Positions 1 through 7,713 of a stretch of DNA of 14,386 bases are shown here, piece by piece. This DNA is from an uncultured Oscillospiraceae bacterium (lineage in GTDB: Bacteria > Bacillota > Clostridia > Oscillospirales > Acutalibacteraceae): contig UQGM01000054.1 of the NCBI GenBank assembly GCA_900540535.1, positions 1-14,386 of the forward strand. Reading direction: 5' to 3'. Below the pieces are notes generated by a model. The model had not been told where the DNA came from. It did not search any database and saw only the letters and a list, made by a program, of their open reading frames with translations. The number at the start of each line of letters is the position of its first letter. The stretch's first letter is position 1. The translations under genes were made by a program, and so were the position numbers.

Positions 1-923
1 AGGCGACCCATTCCGGCAGACAGAGCAGACCCACCGATAAGCCGGAGCCAATCTATGCTTATCACAATGAGATTTTTGAAAAAATAAGACCTATGGGTGA
101 GGGTTCTCATCTTATAACTGATGAAGAATGTGACGCACTGGGAGAAAAATATTATAAAGCTACACTTCTTGCCGCTCAGTGCGGATTTGATGGCGTCGAT
201 ATAAAATGCTGCCATGGATATCTTATAAGCGAATTCCTTTCTGCAAGAAATCGTGAAGGCAGATATGGCGGAAGTCTTGAGAACAGAACAAGGCTGTATT
301 TTTCATGTTTTGAAAACGCAAAGAAAGCCGCCGATGAAACAGGAGTTTTTCTTACCACACGTCTCGGAGTATATGAGGGATTCGAGTATCCCTGGGGCTT
401 TGGCGTTTCAAAGGACAGCGGACTGGATTTTGACATGGAAGAGCCTGTATGGGTTGTTGAGCAGCTTAAAAATCGTTTTGGTGTTGAACTTATAAATATT
501 ACAATAGGAAATCCCTATGTAAATCCCAATGTAAACCGTCCATATAACGGCTGTGAAATTGAAGATCCCTACACGGGTGTTGCAAGAATAGCCGCTGTTA
601 CCAAGGCAATGCAGAAAGCGTTCCCCGATATAACCTTTGTGCTTTCAGGTACTACATTCCTTATGGAAAAGTCACTTAATTATGCGGCAACAATGGTTCG
701 TGATTTCGGCGTTCAACTTGCAGGCTTCGGAAGAATGACATTTGCCTATCCTGAGTTCTGGGAGGATTACCTTGAAAACGGATACATAGAGCGTAAAAAG
801 TGCTGTATAGCTTGCGGAAAATGCACTAAGATGATGCGCAGCGGAGGCGTTGCCGGATGTCCTGTAAGGGACAGGGAAGTTTACACTCCCTTATATAAGG
901 AATATTTTAAGGTGGGAAAATAA
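1..923 (+). CDS. Old yellow enzyme family NADH:flavin oxidoreductase with Fe-S cysteine motif (5' partial)
   Basis: FMN-dependent TIM-barrel reductase of the old yellow enzyme (OYE) family, a cytosolic class that usually reduces C=C bonds conjugated to a carbonyl. The frame is open from base 3 (first full codon GCG), so the gene starts upstream; 306 codons are visible and roughly 100 residues are missing. Visible motifs are THSGR near the left edge, HGYL with the conserved Tyr codon at 219 (the proton-donor position in OYEs), RYGGSLENRTR, and GFGR...P near the end, typical of FMN phosphate binding. Four cysteines (codons 804, 813, 822, 858) form C-x2-C-x2-C-x11-C, like the [4Fe-4S] site of dienoyl-CoA reductase and trimethylamine dehydrogenase relatives. 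The protein stops about 20 residues after this motif, so it lacks the FAD/NAD(P)H domain of those larger enzymes. Lys (codon 204) replaces the usual substrate-binding His. It lies 1 base before the SDR gene. The family is sure; the substrate is unknown. Confidence 0.9.
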   Translation, partial: ATHSGRQSRPTDKPEPIYAYHNEIFEKIRPMGEGSHLITDEECDALGEKYYKATLLAAQCGFDGVDIKCCHGYLISEFLSARNREGRYGGSLENRTRLYFSCFENAKKAADETGVFLTTRLGVYEGFEYPWGFGVSKDSGLDFDMEEPVWVVEQLKNRFGVELINITIGNPYVNPNVNRPYNGCEIEDPYTGVARIAAVTKAMQKAFPDITFVLSGTTFLMEKSLNYAATMVRDFGVQLAGFGRMTFAYPEFWEDYLENGYIERKKCCIACGKCTKMMRSGGVAGCPVRDREVYTPLYKEYFKVGK

Positions 924-924
924 A

Positions 925-1698
925 ATGACAGATAAACTTATCGCTTTTGTAACCGGTTCAACAAGGGGTATAGGAAAAAGCTGTGCAGAAATCCTTTCAG
1001 AAAGCGGATATCATGTTGTTGTTTCATCGAGCAGAGAGGCCTGCGACATTGAGGAAACTTTAAAGGGATTTGACAGCGAAAAATATACATATGTAAAATG
1101 CGATATTTCGGACCCTGACAGCCGTGAAAAGGCATTCAGTTTTATTGAAGAAAAATTCGGCAGACTTGATTTACTTGTAAACAATGCGGGAGTCGCCTGC
1201 AAAAAGCGTCTTGATATTCTGGAAACCACTTCTGAAAGTGTGGACAGACTTATCAATATAAATCTGAAGGGTACATTTTATATGTGCCAAATGGCAGCAA
1301 ACTATATGATTTCAAAGCTGGGTAAAGTAGAGAATTACCAGCCAAGAATTATAAATATCTCTTCAATTTCCGCTTATACATCATCTGTTTCAAGAGGCGA
1401 GTACTGTATTTCAAAAGCTGGTATTTCAATGGTAACCGAGCTTTTTGCCGACAGGCTTGCCGAATACTCAATACCTGTTTTTGAGGTACGTCCGGGAATT
1501 ATCATGACCGATATGACCGAGTGCGTAAAAGACAAATACATAAAGATGATTGAGGAGGACGGCATAACACCTATAAAAAGAATGGGTGTGCCTGAGGATG
1601 TTGCAAAGTGTGTAAAAGCGGCTGCGAGCGGACTTCTTGACTTCGGTACAGGCACTGTCCTTAACGCAGACGGAGGATTCCACATAAGAAGGCTGTGA
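925..1698 (+). CDS. SDR family NAD(P)-dependent oxidoreductase (FabG-like)
   Basis: Classical short-chain dehydrogenase of 257 residues, the usual length for the family, expected to interconvert a ketone and a secondary alcohol with NAD(P)H in the cytosol. The Rossmann nucleotide motif TGSTRGIG is at residues 10-17, NNAG at 86-89, and the catalytic set is Ser147, Tyr160 and Lys164 (YxxxK); the RPG segment follows after the sixth strand. The C-terminal end GTGTVLNADGGFHIRRL resembles the tetramer-forming tail of FabG-type enzymes. ATG at 925 follows the OYE stop by one base, with AAGGTGG about ten bases upstream, so the two are probably translationally coupled. Sequence alone does not separate a 3-ketoacyl-ACP reductase from a sugar, steroid or polyol dehydrogenase. 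Its place between two flavoenzymes argues for a dedicated catabolic role. Confidence 0.93.
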   Translation: MTDKLIAFVTGSTRGIGKSCAEILSESGYHVVVSSSREACDIEETLKGFDSEKYTYVKCDISDPDSREKAFSFIEEKFGRLDLLVNNAGVACKKRLDILETTSESVDRLININLKGTFYMCQMAANYMISKLGKVENYQPRIINISSISAYTSSVSRGEYCISKAGISMVTELFADRLAEYSIPVFEVRPGIIMTDMTECVKDKYIKMIEEDGITPIKRMGVPEDVAKCVKAAASGLLDFGTGTVLNADGGFHIRRL

Positions 1699-1702
1699 TT
1701 TT

Positions 1703-3586
1703 TTGCTTAAAATTAAAGAATATACATATGATACCGTAATTGTAGGCAGCGGAGCGGCGGCATATAATGCTGCCTGTACTCTTAAAGCAGGCGGATATGA
1801 TAACATTGTCATTGTAACGGAAAACCGTCTTTGGGGAACGTCACGCAATGCCGGAAGCGACAAGCAGACTTATTATAAGCTTGACCTTACAGGGGGAGAC
1901 AGCGCCGAAAAAATGGCTCAGGCTCTCTTTTCGGGAGGAAGCGTAAACGGAGATACTGCCCTTGCTGAGGCAGCAGGCTCTGCAAGATGCTTTTATAATC
2001 TCATTTCTTTAGGCGTACCGTTTCCCTGTAACCAATACGGAGAATACGGCGGATACAAAACCGACCATGATGAAAGCTGCCGTGCTTCCTCGGCAGGACC
2101 GTACACTTCAAAATACATGACTCAGGCACTGGAAAAACGTGCAATAGAGCTTAAAACAGAAATCCATGATAAATGTACGGCTTTGCTGGCGGTTAAAAGA
2201 AATGGCAAGGCGGCGGGACTCATTTGCCTTAATAATGAAAATCCAGATGATCCCTGTTTTTCTGTTTATCATTGCAGCAGTATAATAATTGCCACGGGAG
2301 GACCGGGAAGCGCATACCGTGATACTGTTTATCCCGCAAACCATACAGGTGCACTGGGATTTATGACACTTTCGGGAATTCCTCTTGCCAATCTTTCCCA
2401 GTGGCAGTTTGGACTCGCCTCTGTAAAATTTCGCTGGAATGTATCGGGAACATATCAGCAAGTACTGCCGAAATATGTTTCCGTTGACGAGGAAGGCAAC
2501 GAATACGACTTTATGGCTTCTGAGTATGAAGATACCGAAGAAATGCTTAGAAATATATTTTTAAAGGGTTATCAGTGGCCTTTTGATGTTCGCAAAATAA
2601 ACGGTTCATCAAAAACGGATATCCTTGTGTACCATGAAATATATGAGAAAAACCGCCGTGTGTTTATGGATTTCAGAAGAAATCCCACAGGCTTTGACGG
2701 AGAGGATTTTTCCGTACTTCCGGAAGAAGCATATGAATATCTCCAAAAAAGCGGAGCACTTTTGAAAACTCCCATTGAAAGACTCAATGCCATGAATCCG
2801 GGAGCAGTAAAGCTGTATCTCGAGCACGGTATAGATCTTGAAAAAGAGATGCTGGAGGTTGGAATTTCATCCCAGCACTGCAACGGCGGAGCTAAGGTTG
2901 ATTATAACTGGCAGACGGATATTGACGGCATTTACTGTGCAGGAGAGTGCGCAGGTACTTTCGGAGTTTATCGCCCGGGAGGAAGCGCACTGAATTCAGG
3001 ACAGGTAGGTTCAATGAGAGCTGCCGAGCATATTATCCGTTCAGACCGCAAAATTAATAGTGACGCTGATTTTACTGAGGAAATCAGTTTCTTAAACAAT
3101 ATAATAGATAAGGCATTAGGTGAAAAAAATACTCTTAAAGAGTTTCGTGAAAACTGCCGCAGTCTGATGAGCAAATATTTTTCTGTTTACCGTATAAGTG
3201 AAGAAATGGAAAAAAGCGAAAAGACTTTCTCCTTGTACCTTAAAACCTTTACTGATGAAAATAAAATCACAGATAAAAGAGAAATCAGACAGCTTTTCAA
3301 AAATCTTGATATGATTGCTTCCCAGTATGCCGTTTCATCAGCTATGGTTTACGGTGCAAAAGAAAACGCAAGTCAGGGAGCGGGTCTTGTAATCCTCGGC
3401 GGAAAAGTTATTTCCGAAAAGGACGGGGCAAATGATTTTATTCTGACTCAGTATCCTGTTTTAAGTGAAAACTCCATGAGTTTTGAGCATAAAAAAGAGC
3501 CATGCCGTCCCATACCTCAAAGGGATAACTGGTTTGAAAACCTCTGGCGTGAATACAGAGAAAGAAATAATATAAGTGATATATAA
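1703..3586 (+). CDS. FAD-dependent oxidoreductase, fumarate reductase/SdhA-like flavoprotein
   Basis: Soluble 627-residue flavoprotein of the FAD-binding_2 (fumarate reductase, succinate dehydrogenase, L-aspartate oxidase) superfamily. The FAD dinucleotide motif is GSGAAA at residues 15-20, with Ala in place of the third Gly. A capping-domain-like stretch follows, then HCNGG at 392-396 (equivalent to the H-Y-x-x-GG block of the family), DGIYCAGE at 408-415 and the flavin-binding RPGGSALNSGQ segment. A helical C-terminal part from about residue 450 resembles the SdhA C-terminal domain. The ESRGAH-type segment of succinate/fumarate enzymes reads ENASQGAG (554-561), so its Arg is replaced by Gln558; succinate or fumarate is therefore unlikely as substrate. 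There is no signal peptide. The start is TTG at 1703, four bases after the SDR stop, with AGAAGG at 1687-1692; no better start is near. It could act on the product of the two preceding reductases or pass electrons to the OYE protein. Confidence 0.88.
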   Translation: MLKIKEYTYDTVIVGSGAAAYNAACTLKAGGYDNIVIVTENRLWGTSRNAGSDKQTYYKLDLTGGDSAEKMAQALFSGGSVNGDTALAEAAGSARCFYNLISLGVPFPCNQYGEYGGYKTDHDESCRASSAGPYTSKYMTQALEKRAIELKTEIHDKCTALLAVKRNGKAAGLICLNNENPDDPCFSVYHCSSIIIATGGPGSAYRDTVYPANHTGALGFMTLSGIPLANLSQWQFGLASVKFRWNVSGTYQQVLPKYVSVDEEGNEYDFMASEYEDTEEMLRNIFLKGYQWPFDVRKINGSSKTDILVYHEIYEKNRRVFMDFRRNPTGFDGEDFSVLPEEAYEYLQKSGALLKTPIERLNAMNPGAVKLYLEHGIDLEKEMLEVGISSQHCNGGAKVDYNWQTDIDGIYCAGECAGTFGVYRPGGSALNSGQVGSMRAAEHIIRSDRKINSDADFTEEISFLNNIIDKALGEKNTLKEFRENCRSLMSKYFSVYRISEEMEKSEKTFSLYLKTFTDENKITDKREIRQLFKNLDMIASQYAVSSAMVYGAKENASQGAGLVILGGKVISEKDGANDFILTQYPVLSENSMSFEHKKEPCRPIPQRDNWFENLWREYRERNNISDI

Positions 3587-3612
3587 TACATATAACAAAA
3601 GGAGCGAGAAGC

Positions 3613-4614
3613 GTGAAAGCTGTTTTGCTGTGCAATGATCCGTCCCAGCTTGAAAAGAAGACCTTCGGCGGCGGAAGACTTGAAAAAGTGAAAAAGGAAT
3701 TTGAAGTTTTTGAAAAAGTGGTAACTTCAAAGGAACTTGAAAAATATAAAATAGAGCTTTCGGAAGCGGAAGTTATTTTTTCAACCTGGGGAATGCCTCA
3801 TCTTACAGAAAAACAGATTAAGAAATATTTCCCAAATCTTAAAGGCGTGTTTTATGCAGCCGGTTCAGTGCAGGACTTTGCCAAAGAGTTCCTTGACTGC
3901 GGAGTGCGTGTTTTCTCCGCATGGGCAGCAAACGCTGTTCCTGTTGCCGAGTATGTTTTTGCACAGATAACTCTTGCTTCAAAGGGCTTTTTCAAAAGCG
4001 CAAGAAAAACTTCATGGACAAGGGGAACTGCCTATCTCAATTTCTCCAGAATGCCCGGAAATTTCGATATTAATGTAGGACTTATCGGCGCAGGAATGAT
4101 AGGCTCTATGGTGGCAGAAAAGCTGAAAGCCCTCGATGTAAAGGCATATGTTTTTGACCCGTTCCTTTCCGATGAAAGAGCCGAGGCGCTTGGAGTTACC
4201 AAAACAGATCTTAAAACACTTTTTGAAACATGCGATGTTATAAGCAATCACCTTGCCAATAACGAGCAGACAAAGGGTATGCTCAATAAGGACTGCTTTG
4301 ACAGAATGAAACCCAAAGGGGTATTTATAAATACGGGCAGAGGAGCCCAGGTTGTGGAAAAGGATCTTGTAAGGGCAATGCGAAAAGGGAAGGGACGTCT
4401 TGCACTTCTTGATGTTACAATGCCTGAGCCTCCGAAGTTTTTCAGCCCTCTTAACTTTACAAAGAATATAATTCTCACACCACATATGGCCGGCAGCAGC
4501 GGCAATGAAATTTGGCGCATGGCGGATTATATGATAGAACAGGCGGTTAATTTTAAAAACGGTGAAGAAGTGAAATGGGAAGTAAAAAAAGAAATGCTTG
4601 CCACAATGGCGTAG
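3613..4614 (+). CDS. D-2-hydroxyacid dehydrogenase-like NAD(P)-binding oxidoreductase
   Basis: 333-residue member of the D-isomer-specific 2-hydroxyacid dehydrogenase family (phosphoglycerate dehydrogenase, formate dehydrogenase, glyoxylate reductase relatives), cytosolic. The nucleotide motif GAGMIG is at residues 159-164, preceded by the split substrate domain. The catalytic triad is intact: Arg243 in NTGRG, Glu272 in DVTMPEPP and His291 in LTPHMAG. This predicts reduction of a 2-keto acid or oxidation of a 2-hydroxy acid, although some family members act on other substrates. The start is GTG at 3613 with AAGGAG at 3599-3604, spacing 8. It sits 26 bases after the flavoprotein and 17 before the TIM-barrel gene, so it shares their operon. 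The N-terminal part (VIFSTWGMPHLTEKQIK) is typical of a subgroup common in carbohydrate clusters. The exact substrate cannot be read. Confidence 0.9.
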   Translation: MKAVLLCNDPSQLEKKTFGGGRLEKVKKEFEVFEKVVTSKELEKYKIELSEAEVIFSTWGMPHLTEKQIKKYFPNLKGVFYAAGSVQDFAKEFLDCGVRVFSAWAANAVPVAEYVFAQITLASKGFFKSARKTSWTRGTAYLNFSRMPGNFDINVGLIGAGMIGSMVAEKLKALDVKAYVFDPFLSDERAEALGVTKTDLKTLFETCDVISNHLANNEQTKGMLNKDCFDRMKPKGVFINTGRGAQVVEKDLVRAMRKGKGRLALLDVTMPEPPKFFSPLNFTKNIILTPHMAGSSGNEIWRMADYMIEQAVNFKNGEEVKWEVKKEMLATMA

Positions 4615-4631
4615 CGTAAGGAGAATTTTTT

Positions 4632-5375
4632 ATGTTTTTAAAAGGACTTACGTCAGTAACGTTCAGAAAGCTCACCTGTGAAGAGATTATATCCATTGCT
4701 GCGGAAAACGGTCTCGACGGAATAGAGTGGGGCGGAGATGTTCACGCCGTACCCGGTGATCTGAAAAGAGCCGAAGAAATAAGCCGTATGACCAAGGAAG
4801 CGGGATTAAAAGTGTTTTCTTACGGAAGCTATTTTAATCTTGCTGAGGATGCAGAAAACTTTAAAAAGGTATGTGAAACTGCTGCAGCCCTCGAAGCTCC
4901 TACTATAAGAGTATGGGCAGGAAATAAGGGATCAGCTGAAACCACAGAGGATGAAAGGAAAAGTTTAGCGGAAAATTTCGCTTCTGTATGCGAAATAGCT
5001 GCACAAAGCGGAATAAAGGTGTCTACTGAGTTTCACAAGAAAACCCTTACGGATACTGCCGAAACATGTCTCCAGCTGCTTAAAATGACCGGAGCTGAAA
5101 ACTGTGGTACTTACTGGCAGCCTGTAAGAAAAGCTGATGAGGAAATTGAGAACCTGCATCTTGTTTTGCCCTATATAACAAATGTCCATGTGTTCCACTG
5201 GAATTTAAAGGGCAAAAGATATTCTCTTAAAAAGGGAAGGTCCGTTTGGAATGAGTATGCAAAGCTTTTAAACGGAGTGTCCGGCACAGAGCACTGTGCA
5301 ATAATGGAGTTTGTTAAGAACGACAGTGTGCGTCAGTTTTCCAAAGATGCAAAAGTATTTAAGGAAATATTTTAA
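4632..5375 (+). CDS. Sugar phosphate isomerase/epimerase-like TIM-barrel protein
   Basis: 247-residue protein of the xylose isomerase-like / AP endonuclease 2 TIM-barrel superfamily. Members isomerise or epimerise sugars, dehydrate inosose or, in some gut bacteria, cleave glycosidic bonds of 3-keto sugars; all use a divalent metal. The first strand ends DGIEWGGD (residues 29-36). Candidate metal ligands are Glu133 in STEFH, His186 or His189 in NVHVFHW and Glu226 in AIMEF. The position after the Glu133 strand reads YWQP with Gln163 where many members have Asp or His. Length is slightly short for the family (usually 260-290). ATG at 4632 is preceded by AAGGAG at 4618-4623, spacing 8. Context between a 2-hydroxyacid dehydrogenase and a GPH transporter favours a sugar or polyol substrate, not DNA repair. 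Confidence 0.85.
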   Translation: MFLKGLTSVTFRKLTCEEIISIAAENGLDGIEWGGDVHAVPGDLKRAEEISRMTKEAGLKVFSYGSYFNLAEDAENFKKVCETAAALEAPTIRVWAGNKGSAETTEDERKSLAENFASVCEIAAQSGIKVSTEFHKKTLTDTAETCLQLLKMTGAENCGTYWQPVRKADEEIENLHLVLPYITNVHVFHWNLKGKRYSLKKGRSVWNEYAKLLNGVSGTEHCAIMEFVKNDSVRQFSKDAKVFKEIF

Positions 5376-5396
5376 AACTTGATGAGGGAGAAGAAT

Positions 5397-7610
5397 ATGT
5401 CTAAGCCAAATAAACTCACCGGAATTGTTCAGGATGCAAGACTGCACTGGAAAACTCCAGCATATGGTAATTATGTTCCGATTAAAGATATTTTAGGTTA
5501 CGGAATCGGCGGAATGGGTGTAAAGTTTGCCCTTGCACTTGTAGGTACAATAGCTCTTTCCACAGGAAACGCCCTTGTAGGTTCTACAATAGGTATTGCG
5601 CCGACGGATTTGCAGGTTTTACAGGTTATTTCAACTATTTTAGGTTTTGCCATAACCTCTTTAAGAGCCTATATTCTTGACAATACAAATACCAAATACG
5701 GTAAATTCAGACCATATCTGCTTTATATGGGTATTCCTACCGTAGCTATTTCAATTTTGTTTGTGTATCTTCCCTATGACAATATGCTTTACTGGCAGAA
5801 AATGGTTGCAGTACTTCTTTGCTATAATGCAATTCAGCTGTTCTCACCATTTTATGAGTATTCATACACAAATATCTTACATGTTATTTCACCCAACACC
5901 CAGGAGAGAACCAATATTATTTCAGTAACTAATATTATTCTTTCTCTTGCACCGAGTATAACAGGTCTTATTGTGCCTGCTTTGGCAGCTTACACAGGCG
6001 GACTTGACAGTATTCAGACTTACCGTTATGTTTATCCGCCCTTCTGTATTTTCGGACTGATAGTCGGATACTTTGCATTTTATTATTCAAAAGAACGCAT
6101 CGTGCAGGCAAAGTCACATATTAACGATGTAAGATTTTTTGATGCCATTGTAAAGGTAGCTAAGAATAAATATTTCTGGATTAAAAACTGCGCCGGTTGG
6201 ATCGGATTCCTTGAAGGAGCTTCAGGCGTTATAATCCAGTGGACATATATGTACGGAAGACCTAAAGAGGATCTTGCACAGTACGGACTGGTAACTACAA
6301 TCATAGGCAATTCAGCATTGTTTGCCATGATGTTTGCTCCGTTCATAATAAAGAAAATAGGAAAACGAAATCTTCTTATTCTCTGCAATCTTATGAATAT
6401 AGTTCTTCTGCTCTTGCTGCTTCCGTTTTATAAAAACATTGTGCTATTGGTCGTACTTTCCTACTGCAACGGATTTTTCAATGCATTTGCAAATATCTAT
6501 AACCCGTCAATAGATGCGGATATGAAAGACTATCAGCAGTACATAAGCGGTGAGAGAATAGACGGAATGTTCAGTACGGTCGGACTTATTGGTGGAGTCA
6601 TCGGTATGGGAACAGGCTTTGTTGTGCCTGCGATTTATGAGAGAATGGGTCTTCATGAGGATTATTCCGTTCTCTACGATGCAGCAGTAAGAGAACCTCT
6701 TATTGAAGTGCTTATAATCGCTTCTGTAATAGGTGCGTTCCTTAATGTAATACCGTATTTCTTCTATGACCTTACAGAGCAAAAGCATGGAGATATAATC
6801 AAGGTTCTTAAAATCAGAGCATTGTTTGAGGATTATGCAAACGGAGATATAACCGACGATGCCCTTGCTGATACAGTAGAAATGATACATCACTCCATAG
6901 CTCTTGCCGAAGAGCCTCTTCTTCCTGAGGGCAAGGAACTGACTGTTCCAAAGGGAGCTTCTTACAGTGAAAGAAAAGAAATCCGTAAGAAACGCCGTCT
7001 AAATAAAAAGCATAATGCTCAGATAAATTCTGCTAAAATCGTGCTTAACGAAATGAATAAATTCGCTTCTGCTGAAATGATGCAGGAAGTTGAGCTTGCA
7101 AAGGCCATTTGTGATGCCGGATTCAAAGGCATTACCGACGGCAGAACAATCGAGGCCATTGAAAGCTTTATTTCCAAGAATCCTCATATGCACAGAAAAG
7201 GTGTAAAACTTATAAGAATGTGCAGAAAGTGCTCTAAAAAGGCTAAGAGATATTATAGCGGCGGAGAAATAATCCCCTTCAACAGAGAAAAACTTGTTGC
7301 TGCGGACGCTATGCCCGAAACTACAGCTGCCGAAAAACGTGCAAGAAAGGCTGCTGTACATAAAGCAATAGGAGAGAAATCTCACTATGAAAGAGCGGCA
7401 ATGGTATATCTTGATGCATACAGACTCGTAAAGCAGTGTGAGGATTACAAAAACTACGATGAGATTGCCGGACAGTATTCTGCTGCCAGAGAGCGTGCCG
7501 ATGAAAAGAAGCGTCGTGAAATGGAAGAGGTAAAGCGTCTTGAAGAAATACGCAGAGCCGAGCTTGAATCCTATAAAAACAACAAAAAATCAGGAAAAAG
7601 CTTAAAATAA
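5397..7610 (+). CDS. GPH-family (glycoside-pentoside-hexuronide) cation symporter with long cytoplasmic tail
   Basis: 737-residue MFS transporter of the Na+ (or H+):melibiose symporter type, expected to import a sugar, glycoside or uronide with a cation. The first 460 residues or so contain about twelve hydrophobic segments. The loop between helices 2 and 3 carries DNTNTKYGKFRPY (95-107), the signature of the family. From about residue 462 there is a hydrophilic, Lys/Arg/Glu-rich extension of about 275 residues ending in a run likely to form a coiled coil (REMEEVKRLEEIRRAEL); ordinary GPH carriers are about 450-500 residues. I chose ATG at 5397, with AGGGAG at 5384-5389 and 7-base spacing; upstream in-frame TTG 5379 and ATG 5382 overlap or precede that site and are poorer. 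It is the last gene of the operon, 21 bases after the TIM-barrel gene. The ligand is probably the substrate of the upstream enzymes. Confidence 0.9.
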   Translation: MSKPNKLTGIVQDARLHWKTPAYGNYVPIKDILGYGIGGMGVKFALALVGTIALSTGNALVGSTIGIAPTDLQVLQVISTILGFAITSLRAYILDNTNTKYGKFRPYLLYMGIPTVAISILFVYLPYDNMLYWQKMVAVLLCYNAIQLFSPFYEYSYTNILHVISPNTQERTNIISVTNIILSLAPSITGLIVPALAAYTGGLDSIQTYRYVYPPFCIFGLIVGYFAFYYSKERIVQAKSHINDVRFFDAIVKVAKNKYFWIKNCAGWIGFLEGASGVIIQWTYMYGRPKEDLAQYGLVTTIIGNSALFAMMFAPFIIKKIGKRNLLILCNLMNIVLLLLLLPFYKNIVLLVVLSYCNGFFNAFANIYNPSIDADMKDYQQYISGERIDGMFSTVGLIGGVIGMGTGFVVPAIYERMGLHEDYSVLYDAAVREPLIEVLIIASVIGAFLNVIPYFFYDLTEQKHGDIIKVLKIRALFEDYANGDITDDALADTVEMIHHSIALAEEPLLPEGKELTVPKGASYSERKEIRKKRRLNKKHNAQINSAKIVLNEMNKFASAEMMQEVELAKAICDAGFKGITDGRTIEAIESFISKNPHMHRKGVKLIRMCRKCSKKAKRYYSGGEIIPFNREKLVAADAMPETTAAEKRARKAAVHKAIGEKSHYERAAMVYLDAYRLVKQCEDYKNYDEIAGQYSAARERADEKKRREMEEVKRLEEIRRAELESYKNNKKSGKSLK

Positions 7611-7648
7611 TTCCTGTTTCAGTGTCGATTTAATAATAAATCTCTTTT

Positions 7649-7709
7649 AATCCCCTGAATTTTCTGTTAAAATTATTAAAAGATGTAATTTTAACAGGTT
7701 TGGGGGATT
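7649..7709 (+). promoter_or_regulatory. Two-part inverted repeat covering the ribosome site of the next gene
   Basis: A perfect 12-base inverted repeat, CTGTTAAAATTA at 7664-7675 and its complement at 7686-7697, has a 10-base loop. Outside it, AATCCCC (7649-7655) pairs with GGGGATT (7703-7709), with unpaired 8 and 5 bases between the stems. The outer right arm is the ribosome binding site (GGGGGA, 7702-7707) of the gene starting at 7714. In RNA this would hide the site; as DNA the inner repeat could be a repressor operator. There is no T-run after it, so it is not a good terminator for the transporter gene. No convincing promoter was found in 7611-7713. Confidence 0.55.
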
Positions 7710-7713
7710 AAGA

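Noticed and set aside
1468..1863. A 131-codon minus-strand frame across the SDR/flavoprotein junction
   Set aside because: It is antisense to two certain genes, with no promoter or ribosome site, and crosses their boundary.
1..3586. Naming the first three genes as an equol or bile-acid operon
   Set aside because: Only the family combination matches. The OYE protein lacks the C-terminal FAD/NAD domain of those reductases, and no bai or equol-specific gene is present, so specific names are not justified.
4012..4485. A 157-codon minus-strand frame opposite the D-2-hydroxyacid dehydrogenase
   Set aside because: The plus-strand gene has an intact cofactor motif and catalytic triad; the antisense product is Cys/Lys-rich and low in recognisable structure.
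5379..5396. Longer transporter form starting at TTG 5379
   Set aside because: The TTG and the next ATG precede or overlap AGGGAG, the ribosome site that fits ATG 5397.
7664..7697. Inverted repeat as terminator of the transporter operon
   Set aside because: The stem is A+T-rich, no T-run follows, and its outer arm pairs with a ribosome site, which fits translational or operator control better.
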